A stretch of DNA of 64,000 nt from Anseongella ginsenosidimutans. Its GTDB lineage: Bacteria > Bacteroidota > Bacteroidia > Sphingobacteriales > Sphingobacteriaceae. A program made the position numbers and the translations under genes. Below the pieces are notes generated by a model that was given only the letters and a program-made list of their open reading frames with translations, was not told where the DNA came from and did no database searches. The stretch is from contig NZ_CP042432.1 of assembly GCF_008033235.1 (NCBI RefSeq), positions 3,038,001 through 3,102,000 on the forward strand, read 5' to 3'. Positions 26,859 through 37,266 of the stretch are shown here, one piece after another. Within the stretch, counting starts at the first letter, position 1, and each line of letters opens with the position of its first letter.

Positions 26859-29800
26859 ATGAAACAGAATGTCAAAGCGTGCATGGCCATGCTTTTTTGC
26901 TTGTCCTGCCTGAGCTGGGCCGCCAATGCCCAGCATGAAGTGAGCGGGAAAGTTACTTCAGCGGCCGACAATACACCCATTGCCGGCGTCGGCGTAACAG
27001 TACAAGGTTCCAGCATTGGCGTATCCACGGATGCTTCGGGAAATTATTCCCTGAACGTTCCTTCGGGAGACGTTACCCTGGTCTTTTCCTTTATCGGTTT
27101 TGCGACCCGTGAAATCCCTGTCAACGACCGCAGCCTGGTAAACGTGACGATGGAAGAAGATACCGAGCAACTCGAGCAGGTTGTGGCCATCGGATATGGT
27201 ACTGCAAGACGGTCCGACCTTACCGGTTCAGTGGGAACCATCAATGCGTCCGAATTGGTTGACCGCTCCCCGGTAAGCGCGGTAAAAGCCCTTCAGGGAA
27301 GGATCGCCGGGGTAGAAGTTTTGAACAACGCGGCGGCTCCGGGAAGTTCGGCCCGGATCCGGATACGGGGTATCAATTCCATTAACACCGGTAAAGAACC
27401 GCTGGTAGTGGTGGACGGGATCATCGGAGTGGATCTTAATATGGTGAATCCCAATGATATTTCTTCGATCGAAGTATTGAAAGATGCATCGGCTACCGCT
27501 ATTTACGGCGCCCGCGGCGCCAACGGCGTACTGCTGGTCACGACTAAGCGGGGAATTGCCAATGCCAGCCAGCTGACTTACAGCGGTTTTGTATCGGTAG
27601 GCGCCCGGCAGCGCAGCGTTCCCAGCCTCAATGCGGCGCAGTACATGGAAATATATCACAGGGCCTATGACAACGCGGAGAAATATGATCCTACGGGTTA
27701 TGCCCAGGGAAAGTACACCAAGTTTGATCCCGCCGACTTCCCCCTGCTGTTTGATGCCAGCGGGAACCCCCTTTACGATACCAACTGGGAAGATGAGGTG
27801 TATCGAACGGCTATCTCTAACAGCCATACCATTGCCCTTCGCGGCGGCAGCGAAAAGACCCGTTACAGCCTTTCCATGGGTTATACAGGCGAACAGGGAA
27901 TCATGATCAATTCCTGGAACAACCGCTTTACCGGCAAGGTAACTGTAGACAGCGATGTAAAACCCTGGCTGACCATAGGCGGAAGCGTTATGGGTGTGCG
28001 GAATAAACAACACGTAATAGACGATGCCAACGGAGCGCTGAACATGCCCCGTTTGGTGACCGAAATGATCCCGATCGTCCCGGTAAAGTACCCTGACGGC
28101 ACCTGGAGCAAGAACAATGATTTTTATTCGTCCGCCGAAGGAGATAACCCGGTTCGCGTAGCGCAGGAAAGAGGAACGGACAGGATCACCTCCCAGCTTT
28201 ACGGAGACGCTTACCTGAATTTTAAGCTCGCTCCCGGACTTGAACTCAAGACTCAGTTCAGCGCATTGCTGGATGACGATAAGAATAATTTTTACTCCGG
28301 CAGGGAATTGCGTAACCTTTCCGCCGACCAGCGGGGCGTGGCCAGCGTAGGGATAGAAGACCGCACCTACTGGCAAAGCGAGAATTACCTCACCTGGACA
28401 AAAGAGATTGGCGATCATTCCATTACCGGCCTGGGAGGTTTATCCTGGAGCCAGGATCACTACGAGAGCCTTTCAGTCCGGGCGGAAAACTTTCTTGATG
28501 ACTTTTTCCAATGGAGGAACCTTCCCGCCGCCGGAACCATCGCCAAAGGGGATATCGGGAGCGGGATCAACGAATCGCAGCTGAATTCCTACTTTACGCG
28601 CTGGAATTACAGCTATAAAAGTAAATACCTGCTGACTGTTACCGGCCGTTATGATGGTTCATCAAAATTCGGAAAGAATAATAAATACGCCTTTTTCCCC
28701 TCGGCGGGGATCGCCTGGCGTATCTCTGAAGAAGATTTCATGCAAAGCGCCCCAGGCATCAGTAACCTGAAGATCCGGGCCAGCTACGGGCATACCGGCA
28801 ACCAGGAATTAGGTTCCTATGCTTCACTGCAATTCCTTAGCACCGCCAACGTGCTGTTTGCCAACGGCCTGCAAACAGGTTTGTTCCGCAGCAGCTTCGG
28901 AAACCCGGATTTGAAGTGGGAAACGACCAAGCAAGCCGATATCGGGTTGGAAATGGGATTATGGGATGACCGTCTTTCCCTGGAGGTGGATGTTTACCAC
29001 AAACGTACCGACGACCTGTTGCTTTCAGCGCCGCTGCCCTGGTCAACCGGGCTGGACGGGGTAACGCGGAACATCGGATCTGTAGAGAATAAAGGTATTG
29101 AAGTTTCCATCAGTTCATTGAATATCAGCCGGGGCGACTTTACCTGGAGTACTTCCATCAACTGGGCGTCCAACCGAAATGAGATCGTACAGCTGGCTAA
29201 TAATAACGCCGATATTTTCCCGGGGCCGTGGTTCCTGGGCCAAACCAATATCCTGAGGGTAGGGCATCCCATCGGTACCATCTGGGGCAAGACCCGCCTG
29301 GGAACCTGGAGTACGGAGGAAGCCGAAGAAGCGGCCCGGTACGGACGGCTTCCGGGTGACCTAAAGCTGGCGGATTTGAACGGCGATACTACTATAGACG
29401 GAGACGATGAATCAATTATCGGCCGCATGTATCCGAAATGGGTAGGCAATATGTCTAATGAGTTTACCTATAAGAATTTTGACTTGTCATTCGATCTTCG
29501 TTTTTCTTACGGGAACGATGTCATCAATGCGACCAAACATTCTGCGGAAGACCGGCAGACCCTGACCAACAGTTATGCGACGGTAATGGACGCCTGGAGG
29601 CCCGACAACCAGGATGCCATGATTGCGGAAGTAAGGGCCTGGGGAACCTATTATACCACCAATATCGACAGTTGGTGGGTGGAAGACGGTTCTTTCCTGC
29701 GGCTGCAGAATATCGTACTAGGATATAATCTTCCTGAGGCAACTTTGCAGAAAATGAATGTGCAGCAGTTCCGTGTCTATTTGTCCGCACAGAACCTGTT

Positions 29801-29930
29801 CCTGGCGACAGATTATACCGGATATGATCCTGAAGTGGAAACCTACGGCTTTTCCCACGCGCAGGGGCTCGACTTTTACCCTTACGCGAAGCCGCGGATC
29901 ATTAATTTAGGCGTAAACGTTACCTTTTAA
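26859..29930 (+). CDS. SusC/RagA family TonB-dependent outer-membrane transporter
   Basis: 1023 residues. The signal peptide ends near SWAANAQ. A carboxypeptidase-regulatory-like domain follows (HEVSGKVTSAADNTPIAGVGVTVQG, about 26-100). The plug (about 110-225) has RRSDLTGSVGTI, AVKALQGRIAGVEVLN, IRIRGINSIN, LVVVDGI and EVLKDASATAIYGARGANGVLLVTTKRG. The rest is a 22-strand barrel ending in aromatic F. With SusD it imports oligosaccharides, here probably mannose-containing glycans as suggested by the linked GH92 gene. It starts after a predicted GntR-controlled promoter and lies 11 bases from susD. Confidence 0.95.
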   Translation: MKQNVKACMAMLFCLSCLSWAANAQHEVSGKVTSAADNTPIAGVGVTVQGSSIGVSTDASGNYSLNVPSGDVTLVFSFIGFATREIPVNDRSLVNVTMEEDTEQLEQVVAIGYGTARRSDLTGSVGTINASELVDRSPVSAVKALQGRIAGVEVLNNAAAPGSSARIRIRGINSINTGKEPLVVVDGIIGVDLNMVNPNDISSIEVLKDASATAIYGARGANGVLLVTTKRGIANASQLTYSGFVSVGARQRSVPSLNAAQYMEIYHRAYDNAEKYDPTGYAQGKYTKFDPADFPLLFDASGNPLYDTNWEDEVYRTAISNSHTIALRGGSEKTRYSLSMGYTGEQGIMINSWNNRFTGKVTVDSDVKPWLTIGGSVMGVRNKQHVIDDANGALNMPRLVTEMIPIVPVKYPDGTWSKNNDFYSSAEGDNPVRVAQERGTDRITSQLYGDAYLNFKLAPGLELKTQFSALLDDDKNNFYSGRELRNLSADQRGVASVGIEDRTYWQSENYLTWTKEIGDHSITGLGGLSWSQDHYESLSVRAENFLDDFFQWRNLPAAGTIAKGDIGSGINESQLNSYFTRWNYSYKSKYLLTVTGRYDGSSKFGKNNKYAFFPSAGIAWRISEEDFMQSAPGISNLKIRASYGHTGNQELGSYASLQFLSTANVLFANGLQTGLFRSSFGNPDLKWETTKQADIGLEMGLWDDRLSLEVDVYHKRTDDLLLSAPLPWSTGLDGVTRNIGSVENKGIEVSISSLNISRGDFTWSTSINWASNRNEIVQLANNNADIFPGPWFLGQTNILRVGHPIGTIWGKTRLGTWSTEEAEEAARYGRLPGDLKLADLNGDTTIDGDDESIIGRMYPKWVGNMSNEFTYKNFDLSFDLRFSYGNDVINATKHSAEDRQTLTNSYATVMDAWRPDNQDAMIAEVRAWGTYYTTNIDSWWVEDGSFLRLQNIVLGYNLPEATLQKMNVQQFRVYLSAQNLFLATDYTGYDPEVETYGFSHAQGLDFYPYAKPRIINLGVNVTF

Positions 29931-29941
29931 ATCCAGAAATC

Positions 29942-31441
29942 ATGAAAAAACTAGTATACTGTACCGCACTAGCCGTGACGGCCTTGTTCATGAGTGCGTG
30001 CGAATCCTTCCTGGACGAGGAACCGGGCTCGCTTACCACCGATGCCAGCCTTACCAGCAGTGAAGTTGCCCAGGCCTTCGCTAACAGCGCTTATACCGAA
30101 ATAGACGTGCTGGCCCAGGGCGCAGGCGGATGGGGCGGCAATACGCTCTCCTTCCTGGAGTTTATGACCGGAAAAGCAAGCGGTGTGCCCCAGACCGAGG
30201 CATTTAAATTCAATCAACTTACGTACGATGCCGATGCTTTCTATATCGGCGATTACTGGCGGCGCTTTTACCGCGGTATCCAGAACTGCAATATCGCGCT
30301 GGAGGAACTAAGCGAGTTTCCCGGCCTGGATGAAGGACAGCGTAAAAACTGGCTGGCCGAAGTGCGGACGCTCAGGGCCTTTTACTATTTTTACCTCGTG
30401 AGGATGTTCGGCGATGTGCCGAAGGTTACGGAGAATATCTCTGACCTGGGGCAGATAGAAACGCCGCGATCACCGGTGAAAGAGATTTACGATGAGATCA
30501 TTATTCCTGATTTGCTTTTTGCCGAAGAGTCTACGCTTCCCTGGAGAGATGGCACGGGCCGGGCTTCGATGGGATTGGTCAAAGCCTTGCTGGCAGACGT
30601 ATTTCTTACCTATGCGGGTTATCCTGTACAGGGCGGCGAACAGTATTATACCGAATCGGCCAGCCGTTCCGCGGAACTCATTGAAGAAGGCGGCTATTCC
30701 CTGTTCCCGGAATATGCCGACCTGCGTGATCCTGCGAAAGAAAATAGCGGCGAACTGGTCTTCCAGGTGCAGTATGACCAGGAAAACCGGAATTCCGGGC
30801 TTACTCCTGTATGCCTGCCGCTGGGCTTCGATATTTCCACCGCTTATGCTGACGAATACGGCGGGCTGGTTCCCACCGAACAATTTGTGGATAGTTATGC
30901 CGCCGGCGATAAGCGCGCAGAGGAAAAGCAATTTTTCTTTACCTTTTATACGCCCAACCGGACCAACGCTTCCCAGGTAAACCTGGGAGCGCCTTATATT
31001 TATAAATACTATCACAAACAGGCCGTGGACGGGGACGCCAATTCACCAGTTAATTTCACGGTTTACAGGCTCGCAGACGTGATGCTGATGTATGCTGAAG
31101 CATCTAATCGCGCCGAAGGCAGCCCCAATGCCCAGGCCCGTCAATATGTGAACGATATTCGCGGCCGGGCCGGCCTGGCGCCGGTCGGCGCCCTTTCAAT
31201 GGATGCTTTTGAAAAGGAGGTTTGGTCGCAGCGTAATTTTGAGTTGTGCTACGAGGGAAAAATGTGGTTTGATATGATACGCACCCGAATGGTGAAAAAC
31301 GATGTAAGCGGTGAATGGGAAAATTTCGTGGGCCATACTACCGTATTTGACGCCACTTTCCAGGAAAAGCACCTGCTTTTCCCCGTTCCCAAGCGGGAAC
31401 TGGATAATAATTCTGCGCTTAGCCAGAATCCCGGATTCTGA
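29942..31441 (+). CDS. SusD/RagB family glycan-binding lipoprotein
   Basis: 499 residues. The lipobox cysteine is in LFMSACESFLDEEPGS, so the protein is anchored to the outer surface as the lid of the SusC channel. The TPR-like fold of the family is recognisable from WRRFYRGIQNCNIALEEL, AEVRTLRAFYYFYLVRMFGDVP, VKALLADVFLTYAGYP and the C-terminal QRNFELCYEGKMWFDMIRT and LLFPVPKRELDNNSALSQNPGF. It is cotranscribed with susC, and a hairpin with T-run follows 22 bases after the stop. Confidence 0.95.
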   Translation: MKKLVYCTALAVTALFMSACESFLDEEPGSLTTDASLTSSEVAQAFANSAYTEIDVLAQGAGGWGGNTLSFLEFMTGKASGVPQTEAFKFNQLTYDADAFYIGDYWRRFYRGIQNCNIALEELSEFPGLDEGQRKNWLAEVRTLRAFYYFYLVRMFGDVPKVTENISDLGQIETPRSPVKEIYDEIIIPDLLFAEESTLPWRDGTGRASMGLVKALLADVFLTYAGYPVQGGEQYYTESASRSAELIEEGGYSLFPEYADLRDPAKENSGELVFQVQYDQENRNSGLTPVCLPLGFDISTAYADEYGGLVPTEQFVDSYAAGDKRAEEKQFFFTFYTPNRTNASQVNLGAPYIYKYYHKQAVDGDANSPVNFTVYRLADVMLMYAEASNRAEGSPNAQARQYVNDIRGRAGLAPVGALSMDAFEKEVWSQRNFELCYEGKMWFDMIRTRMVKNDVSGEWENFVGHTTVFDATFQEKHLLFPVPKRELDNNSALSQNPGF

Positions 31442-31462
31442 GAGCTGGCATCGCAGCACAGC

Positions 31463-31506
31463 AAAAAAATGCTTCCGTTTCCCAAGTGGTGCGGAAGCAT
31501 TTTTTT
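31463..31506 (+). terminator. Hairpin with T-run between susD and the GH92 gene
   Basis: Seven A plus TGCTTCCG (31470-31477) pairs with CGGAAGCA (31492-31499) and then a run of T (31500-31506), around a 14-base loop. This is an intrinsic terminator that can act on either strand. It would end most susCD transcripts and lower GH92 expression. It overlaps the 5' extension of the GH92 frame, which supports the later start. Confidence 0.8.
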
Positions 31507-31536
31507 ATATTGGCTGAGAAATCAATTCCTCGTTAT

Positions 31537-33900
31537 ATGCGCAAGATACTTACAAGCGGGTGGGTTCCTTTGCTGGGGCTTTTTCTCCTGGCGGGTGAAA
31601 ACGGCGCCGTGGCTCAGTCCCGTGGAGAAGACCTGACTGCCTTTGTTGACCCCTTGATAGGTACCGCTCATTGTCGCTGGTTTCATTTCGCGCCGGGTTC
31701 CCTGCCTTTCGGGATGGCAAAGCCAGGGCCTGCCACGAACGGGCACTATGGCAATCCTTCCGGCTGGGAAGCTGTGGGTTATGACTACCGGCATGAATCT
31801 ATTGAAGGCTTTCCGAATTTTCATGAATTCCAGGTAGGAGGGGTAGTTTTTGCTCCGGTCACCGGCGAACTGGAAACGATTCCGGGCAAACTGGAAAATC
31901 CGGACAAGGGGTACCGGTCCCGTTTCAGCCGGGAAAACGAGGTGGCTACGGCAGGCTATTATTCTGTGTTACTCGACGAATACCGGGTGAAAGCCGAAGT
32001 GACGGCCACTCCCCGCGTAGCTTTTCACCGGTACACTTTTCCCGCTTCCCAAGCGTCTCATATTCTTTTCGATATCGGCAATCAACAGGGCGAAAGCGGG
32101 CCGGTGAAAGACGCCCGGGTTTACCTGACCCCGGAGGGCAGGGTAGAAGGCTTTGTGACCACGCTGCCGGCTTATGTGCAGAAATACCAGCCCGGCGCCG
32201 AAGTGAGTATGTACTTTTCGGCTGTCCTGGATAAAAAACCTGTAGCCTACGGCGTGTTCAGGGGAGAGGAAATTTACAAGGGCCGGGAAGAACTTTCCGG
32301 AAAGGGCGCAGGTCTTTACCTTAGTTTTTCCACCGCCGAGGGAGAGGCCGTTACGATCAAAGCCGGCCTGTCTTATACGTCCATTGAAAATGCACGTCTT
32401 AACCTGGAAGCAGAGGCTAAGAACCTGGATTTTGACGGGGCTCATCAGCGTGCCAGTGATACCTGGAACAGCTACCTGGGCCGCATCCATGTGGAAACGC
32501 CGGTACGGGAAGATAAGGTGAAATTCTATACGGGCCTGTACCATGCGCTGCTGGGAAGAGGGCTTGCCAGCGATGTGAACGGAGCCTATCCGAAAAATGA
32601 CGGCAGCATCGGGCAGATCCCCCTTGATGAGCAAGGCCGGCCGCTCTTCCACCATTATAATACGGATGCCATGTGGGGCGCTTACTGGAACCTGACCCAG
32701 CTCTGGGCGCTTGCCTACCCGGAATATTATTCAGATTTTATAAAAAGCCAGCTGCTGGTGTATAAGGATGCCGGCTGGCTGGGCGACGGCATTGCCTCCA
32801 GCAGGTTTGTATCAGGAGTCGGCACGAATTTCATGAGCCTTGTCATTGCCAGCGCGTTTATGTGCGGGATCCGGGATTTTGACATAGAACAGGGCTACCA
32901 GGCTGCCCTTAAAAATGAAACAGGCTGGGAAAACCGTCCCCGCGGCGCCGGGAAACTGGATGTGGATCGCTTTGTAAAATACGGTTTTGTGAATCACCTG
33001 GACCAGGCGGACGGCCCGGACGAAGCCTGGCGTTTTTCCGGTTCTCATACGCTTGAATATTCTTTCAGTTCCTTTGCGGTAGCTCAGTGGGCGAAATTGC
33101 TTGGAAAGGAAAAGGATTATGCCGAATTAATGCGTTTATCAAATGGCTGGGAAAAAATCTATGATCCTTCCACCGGTTTTATGCGTCCCCGCTATGCAGA
33201 CGGCAGCTTCCTGGAGAACTTTCGGCCGGAAGAGGTTTGGCGTGGTTTCCAGGAAGGAAATGCCTGGCAGTACACTTTCTTCGTGCCCCATGAACCCGAA
33301 AGCCTTGTTGAAAAGTTAGGCAGGCAGGAATTCAATTCCCGCCTGGACAGTATTTTTACCGTTTCCCAAAAAGCGATCTTTGGCGGCGGCAGGAATATTG
33401 ACGCCTTTGCCGGCCTGGAAGGCCTGTATAATCACGGCAACCAGCCCAACCTGCATATTTCATGGATGTTCAATTATTCTGGCAAGCCTTCCCTTACCCA
33501 AAAATGGGTTCGCGCTATCTGTAATGAATTTTACGGTACCGAAGGCGTCCATGGTTATGGTTACGGACAGGACGAAGACCAGGGCCAGCTTGGCGCCTGG
33601 TACGTAATCTCTTCCATTGGCCTGTTTGACGTAAAAGGCCTCACGGAAACCGAACCCCGTTTCGGCCTGGGCAGTCCCTTATTTGATAAAGTAACCATCC
33701 TGCTGAACCAGGACTACTATAAAGGAAAAAAGTTCGTCATCGAAACCCGCAACAACAGCCCCCAAAACCAATACGTCCAGTCCTTCCACCTCAACGGCAA
33801 AGCCCTCCAAACCCCCTTCATACCCTTCAGATCAATCACCAAAGGCGGCAAGCTCACCCTGCAAATGGGAGAAACCCCGAAAGACAACTATAAAAAGTAA
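31537..33900 (+). CDS. GH92 family alpha-mannosidase
   Basis: 787 residues from ATG 31537 (MRKILTSGWVPLLGLFLLAG), which gives a clean signal peptide; a 17-codon upstream extension would run through the terminator hairpin. GH92 enzymes are calcium-dependent exo-alpha-mannosidases. The N-terminal sandwich begins FVDPLIGTAHCRWFHFAPGSLPFGMAKPGP. The helical barrel has NTDAMWGAYWNLTQLW, GFMRPRYADGSF, EGNAWQYTFFVPHEP and GYGYGQDEDQGQLGAWYVISSIGLF, close to the family signatures. Periplasmic. Together with SusCD and the isomerase it defines a mannose-glycan locus; the linkage cleaved cannot be read from sequence alone. Confidence 0.92.
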   Translation: MRKILTSGWVPLLGLFLLAGENGAVAQSRGEDLTAFVDPLIGTAHCRWFHFAPGSLPFGMAKPGPATNGHYGNPSGWEAVGYDYRHESIEGFPNFHEFQVGGVVFAPVTGELETIPGKLENPDKGYRSRFSRENEVATAGYYSVLLDEYRVKAEVTATPRVAFHRYTFPASQASHILFDIGNQQGESGPVKDARVYLTPEGRVEGFVTTLPAYVQKYQPGAEVSMYFSAVLDKKPVAYGVFRGEEIYKGREELSGKGAGLYLSFSTAEGEAVTIKAGLSYTSIENARLNLEAEAKNLDFDGAHQRASDTWNSYLGRIHVETPVREDKVKFYTGLYHALLGRGLASDVNGAYPKNDGSIGQIPLDEQGRPLFHHYNTDAMWGAYWNLTQLWALAYPEYYSDFIKSQLLVYKDAGWLGDGIASSRFVSGVGTNFMSLVIASAFMCGIRDFDIEQGYQAALKNETGWENRPRGAGKLDVDRFVKYGFVNHLDQADGPDEAWRFSGSHTLEYSFSSFAVAQWAKLLGKEKDYAELMRLSNGWEKIYDPSTGFMRPRYADGSFLENFRPEEVWRGFQEGNAWQYTFFVPHEPESLVEKLGRQEFNSRLDSIFTVSQKAIFGGGRNIDAFAGLEGLYNHGNQPNLHISWMFNYSGKPSLTQKWVRAICNEFYGTEGVHGYGYGQDEDQGQLGAWYVISSIGLFDVKGLTETEPRFGLGSPLFDKVTILLNQDYYKGKKFVIETRNNSPQNQYVQSFHLNGKALQTPFIPFRSITKGGKLTLQMGETPKDNYKK

Positions 33901-33946
33901 GCCCGGACCCCCCTTTGTGTACCGTCCCACCAGCCCAGAACCAGGT

Positions 33947-36556
33947 CTAGTTCTGCTCCTTGTCCTCTTCGTTGAAGAAAACGAACTGATTGTCGAACAT
34001 GTCCAGTTTGATCTTTGCGTCTTTCTCGATCTTCCCGGCAAGGAGCTGCCTGGACAATTCGTTCATGATCTTTTTCTGGATCACCCGCTTCAGCGGGCGG
34101 GCGCCGAACTGGGGGTCGTAGCCCAGCTGGGCAAGCCAGTCCAGGGCTTCCTCTGAGGCGGAGATATTCACACCCATTTCGCGGAGGGTCTTTTGCAGCT
34201 GCTGGAACTGCATGCCCACGATTTCCCGGATCTGCTCCCTGTCCAGGGGGCTGAACATGATTATCTCGTCGATGCGGTTAAGGAATTCAGGCCGGATGGT
34301 TTTTTTCAGCAGCTCGAAAACCTGGTTGCGCGTGGAAGCCACGACTTCATCTTTATTGCCCTCGTTTATTGCGGAAAAGCTTTCCTGGATAATCTGAGAG
34401 CCGATGTTGGAAGTCATGATAACGATACAGTTCTTAAAGTCGACCGTACGCCCCTTGTTATCGGTGAGCCGCCCGTCGTCCAGTACCTGCAACAGGATAT
34501 TGAATACATCCGGATGAGCCTTCTCTATTTCATCGAGTAATATTACCGAATAAGGTTTACGCCGGACGGCTTCCGTAAGCTGGCCGCCTTCGTCATAACC
34601 TACGTAGCCCGGAGGCGCGCCCACAAGGCGGGAGACCGAGTGACGTTCCTGGTATTCGGACATATCTATCCGGGTCATGGAATGCTCGTCGTCAAAAAGG
34701 AATTCGGCCAGTGCGCGGGCAAGCTCGGTTTTGCCAACACCCGTTGTTCCCAGGAAAATGAAGGAGCCAATGGGCTTTTTCTTGTCATGCAGGCCGGCGC
34801 GGCTGCGGCGAATGGCATCTGCCACCGCTTCAATAGCTTCTTCCTGGCCGGCAACCCTTTTATGCAGCTGTTCTTCAAGGTGAAGCAGCTTTTCACGTTC
34901 GCTGGCTACCAGCCTGGTTACCGGGATCCCGGTCCAGCGCCCTACTACTTCGGCGATGTCTTCAGCGGTTACTTCTTCCTTCAGCATACGGGACTGTTCC
35001 TGTATGCCTACGAGCTTGGAGGAAAGTTCTTCCAGGGATTTTTCCGTTTCCGGGATAAGGCCGTATTGGATCTCGGACGCCCGGCCAAAATCACCGTTGC
35101 GCTTGGCCTGCTCCATTTCTATTTTCAGCTGCTCAATTTTGCCTTTTTGTTCCTGGATGGCTTCCACTACATCTTTCTCGGCCTGCCATTTGGATTTCAG
35201 TTCATCCCGGTCTGCGGAGAGATTTGCGATCTCTTCATTTAACTGGTTCAGTTTTTTTTCATCCTTTTCTCTTTTGATCGCTTCCCGCTCTATTTCCAGC
35301 TGCATGATCCGGCGTTCCAGTTCGTCCAGCTCCTCAGGTTTGGAGTCCATTTCCATACGCAGCCTGGAAGCTGCTTCGTCCATCAGGTCAATGGCCTTGT
35401 CCGGAAGGAAACGTTCGCTGATGTAACGCTGTGAAAGCTCCACCGCGGCAATAATCGCCTCGTCGCGGATCCGCACCTTGTGATGATTTTCGTAACGCTC
35501 TTTCAACCCCCGGAGAATGGAAATTGCGTCTTGGGTATTCGGTTCATCCACCATTACCCGTTGAAAACGGCGTTCCAGGGCTTTGTCCTTTTCTATGTAT
35601 TTCTGGTATTCGTTCAACGTGGTGGCGCCGATTGCGCGCAGTTCCCCGCGGGCAAGGGCGGGTTTTAAGATATTTGCCGCATCCATCGCGCCTTCGCCTC
35701 CGCCTGCGCCAACCAGGGTGTGGATCTCGTCTATAAAGAGAATGATCTGTCCGTCAGACTGGGTGACTTCTTTTATCACCGCTTTCAACCGCTCTTCAAA
35801 CTCTCCCTTATACTTGGCGCCTGCAACCAGGGCGCCCATATCCAGCGAATAAACGATCTTGCTCTTCAGGTTTTCAGGGACGTCGCCGTCGATGATACGA
35901 TGCGCGATGCCCTCGGCAATGGCCGTTTTACCTACACCTGGCTCGCCCACCAGCACCGGGTTGTTCTTGGTCCTGCGGGAAAGGATCTGGATTACCCTCC
36001 GGATCTCCTCGTCCCGGCCGATGACGGGGTCGAGCTTCCCTTCGCGGGCCAGTTCGTTCAGGTTCCTGGAGTATTTCTCCAGGGCGTTATAAGTGGCTTC
36101 CGCATTCGGATCGCTTACCCTTGAGCCGCCCCTGAGTTCAAGAATGGCTTTTTTCAGGTCCTTTTCGTTCACCCCCTGCTCTTTTAAGAGAAGGGCGGAT
36201 TTATCATTACCGGTTAAAATACCCAGTAATAAGTGTTCGATGGAAATGAAGTCATCCTTGAATTCCTTGAGATAGGACTGCGCCTTCTGTACGACCTGGG
36301 CCGATGCGCCCGAAAGATATAATTCGCTGCCGCTTACCTTTGGCAAGCTGTTTATCTGTGCATCCAGGGCCTGGTTGAGCCTTTCGATATTGACATTCAG
36401 CTTTTTCAGTAGGTAGCTGACCACGTTCTCGTCTACTGAAAGCATTCCTTTCAGCAAGTGCGCAGGTTCAATGGCTTGCTGCTGGTTTCCCAGCGCTATT
36501 TCGGAAGCCTTGTTAACAGCTTCCTGCGCCTTGATCGTAAAATTGTTTAAATTCAT
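33947..36556 (-). CDS. clpB: Chaperone ClpB
   Basis: 869 residues, the usual ClpB length. This Hsp100 disaggregase works with DnaK to pull proteins from aggregates. The N domain (1-145, [19 protein letters not shown]) is followed by NBD1 with Walker A GEPGVGKT and Walker [14 protein letters not shown], a long coiled-coil M domain (about 410-525, many Glu/Lys/Arg), NBD2 with GTTGVGKT and [14 protein letters not shown], and a C-terminal domain. The pore loop [10 protein letters not shown] is intact. It lies 68 bases after pyrE on the same strand. No heat-shock element was recognised. Confidence 0.97.
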   Translation of the reverse strand: MNLNNFTIKAQEAVNKASEIALGNQQQAIEPAHLLKGMLSVDENVVSYLLKKLNVNIERLNQALDAQINSLPKVSGSELYLSGASAQVVQKAQSYLKEFKDDFISIEHLLLGILTGNDKSALLLKEQGVNEKDLKKAILELRGGSRVSDPNAEATYNALEKYSRNLNELAREGKLDPVIGRDEEIRRVIQILSRRTKNNPVLVGEPGVGKTAIAEGIAHRIIDGDVPENLKSKIVYSLDMGALVAGAKYKGEFEERLKAVIKEVTQSDGQIILFIDEIHTLVGAGGGEGAMDAANILKPALARGELRAIGATTLNEYQKYIEKDKALERRFQRVMVDEPNTQDAISILRGLKERYENHHKVRIRDEAIIAAVELSQRYISERFLPDKAIDLMDEAASRLRMEMDSKPEELDELERRIMQLEIEREAIKREKDEKKLNQLNEEIANLSADRDELKSKWQAEKDVVEAIQEQKGKIEQLKIEMEQAKRNGDFGRASEIQYGLIPETEKSLEELSSKLVGIQEQSRMLKEEVTAEDIAEVVGRWTGIPVTRLVASEREKLLHLEEQLHKRVAGQEEAIEAVADAIRRSRAGLHDKKKPIGSFIFLGTTGVGKTELARALAEFLFDDEHSMTRIDMSEYQERHSVSRLVGAPPGYVGYDEGGQLTEAVRRKPYSVILLDEIEKAHPDVFNILLQVLDDGRLTDNKGRTVDFKNCIVIMTSNIGSQIIQESFSAINEGNKDEVVASTRNQVFELLKKTIRPEFLNRIDEIIMFSPLDREQIREIVGMQFQQLQKTLREMGVNISASEEALDWLAQLGYDPQFGARPLKRVIQKKIMNELSRQLLAGKIEKDAKIKLDMFDNQFVFFNEEDKEQN

Positions 36557-36624
36557 GGTATTGTTTTCATCACAAAATCTCTACCATGCTTTAAAAAGAA
36601 GGGGTTGTCTGAAAATTTGTCTGG

Positions 36625-37266
36625 TTATTGTCCCCAGGTTTCGGGGCTTTTGCGCCAATTTTTCAGGGTCTCTACATCCTCCTCCAGAATATATCCATTC
36701 TGAACGGCTTTCTTTAACAACGCATCGTAATTGGTCAGCGTAAAATATTTACAGCTGGCATTTTTGAGGTTTTCTTCAGCTACTGCAAAGCCGTAACTAA
36801 ATACCGCTACCATCCCCGCTACATCGCATTCGGCCTCCCGCAAAGCCTTCACGGCCTGCAAACTGCTCTTTCCCGTGGAAATAAGATCTTCGATCACTAC
36901 TACCCGCTGCCCGGAGTTCAGATCGCCTTCTATCAGGTTCTGCCTGCCGTGTTTTTTTGGCTCGGGGCGTACATAAACAAAGGGAAGCCCAAGGTCCTGG
37001 GCTACCAGCACACCCTGGGGAATCCCGCCTGTGGCTACGCCTGCTACCAGGTCAACTGCTCCGAATTCTTCGTTGATCACGTGCGTTAGCTGCTGGCGGA
37101 TAAAGGTCCGGATGGGTGGATACGATAGCGTTACGCGGTTATCGCAATAAATTGGCGACTTCCAGCCGGATGCCCATGTAAAAGGATTGGACGGTTGTAA
37201 TTTAATTGCTTTAATTTGTAAAAGAAACTCTGCAACCAATAGTGCAGTCTCATTTTTCTCTGGCAT
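36625..37266 (-). CDS. pyrE: Orotate phosphoribosyltransferase PyrE
   Basis: 213 residues. It joins orotate and PRPP to give OMP, the fifth step of UMP synthesis. The PRPP-binding loop is RVVVIEDLISTGKSS; FTWASGWKSPIYCDNRVTLSYP is the conserved N-terminal part. The start MPEKNETALLVAEFLLQIKAIKLQP matches other Bacteroidota PyrE, so the ATG is well placed. Oddity: its start codon overlaps, on the opposite strand, the start codon of the divergent NUDIX gene (shared CATG, 37264-37267). A perfect -7 box sits 4 bases before the ATG. Confidence 0.96.
   Translation of the reverse strand: MPEKNETALLVAEFLLQIKAIKLQPSNPFTWASGWKSPIYCDNRVTLSYPPIRTFIRQQLTHVINEEFGAVDLVAGVATGGIPQGVLVAQDLGLPFVYVRPEPKKHGRQNLIEGDLNSGQRVVVIEDLISTGKSSLQAVKALREAECDVAGMVAVFSYGFAVAEENLKNASCKYFTLTNYDALLKKAVQNGYILEEDVETLKNWRKSPETWGQ

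Noticed and set aside
27228-28418. 396-codon minus-strand frame inside susC
   Set aside because: SusC is unmistakable on the other strand; this is a shadow frame.
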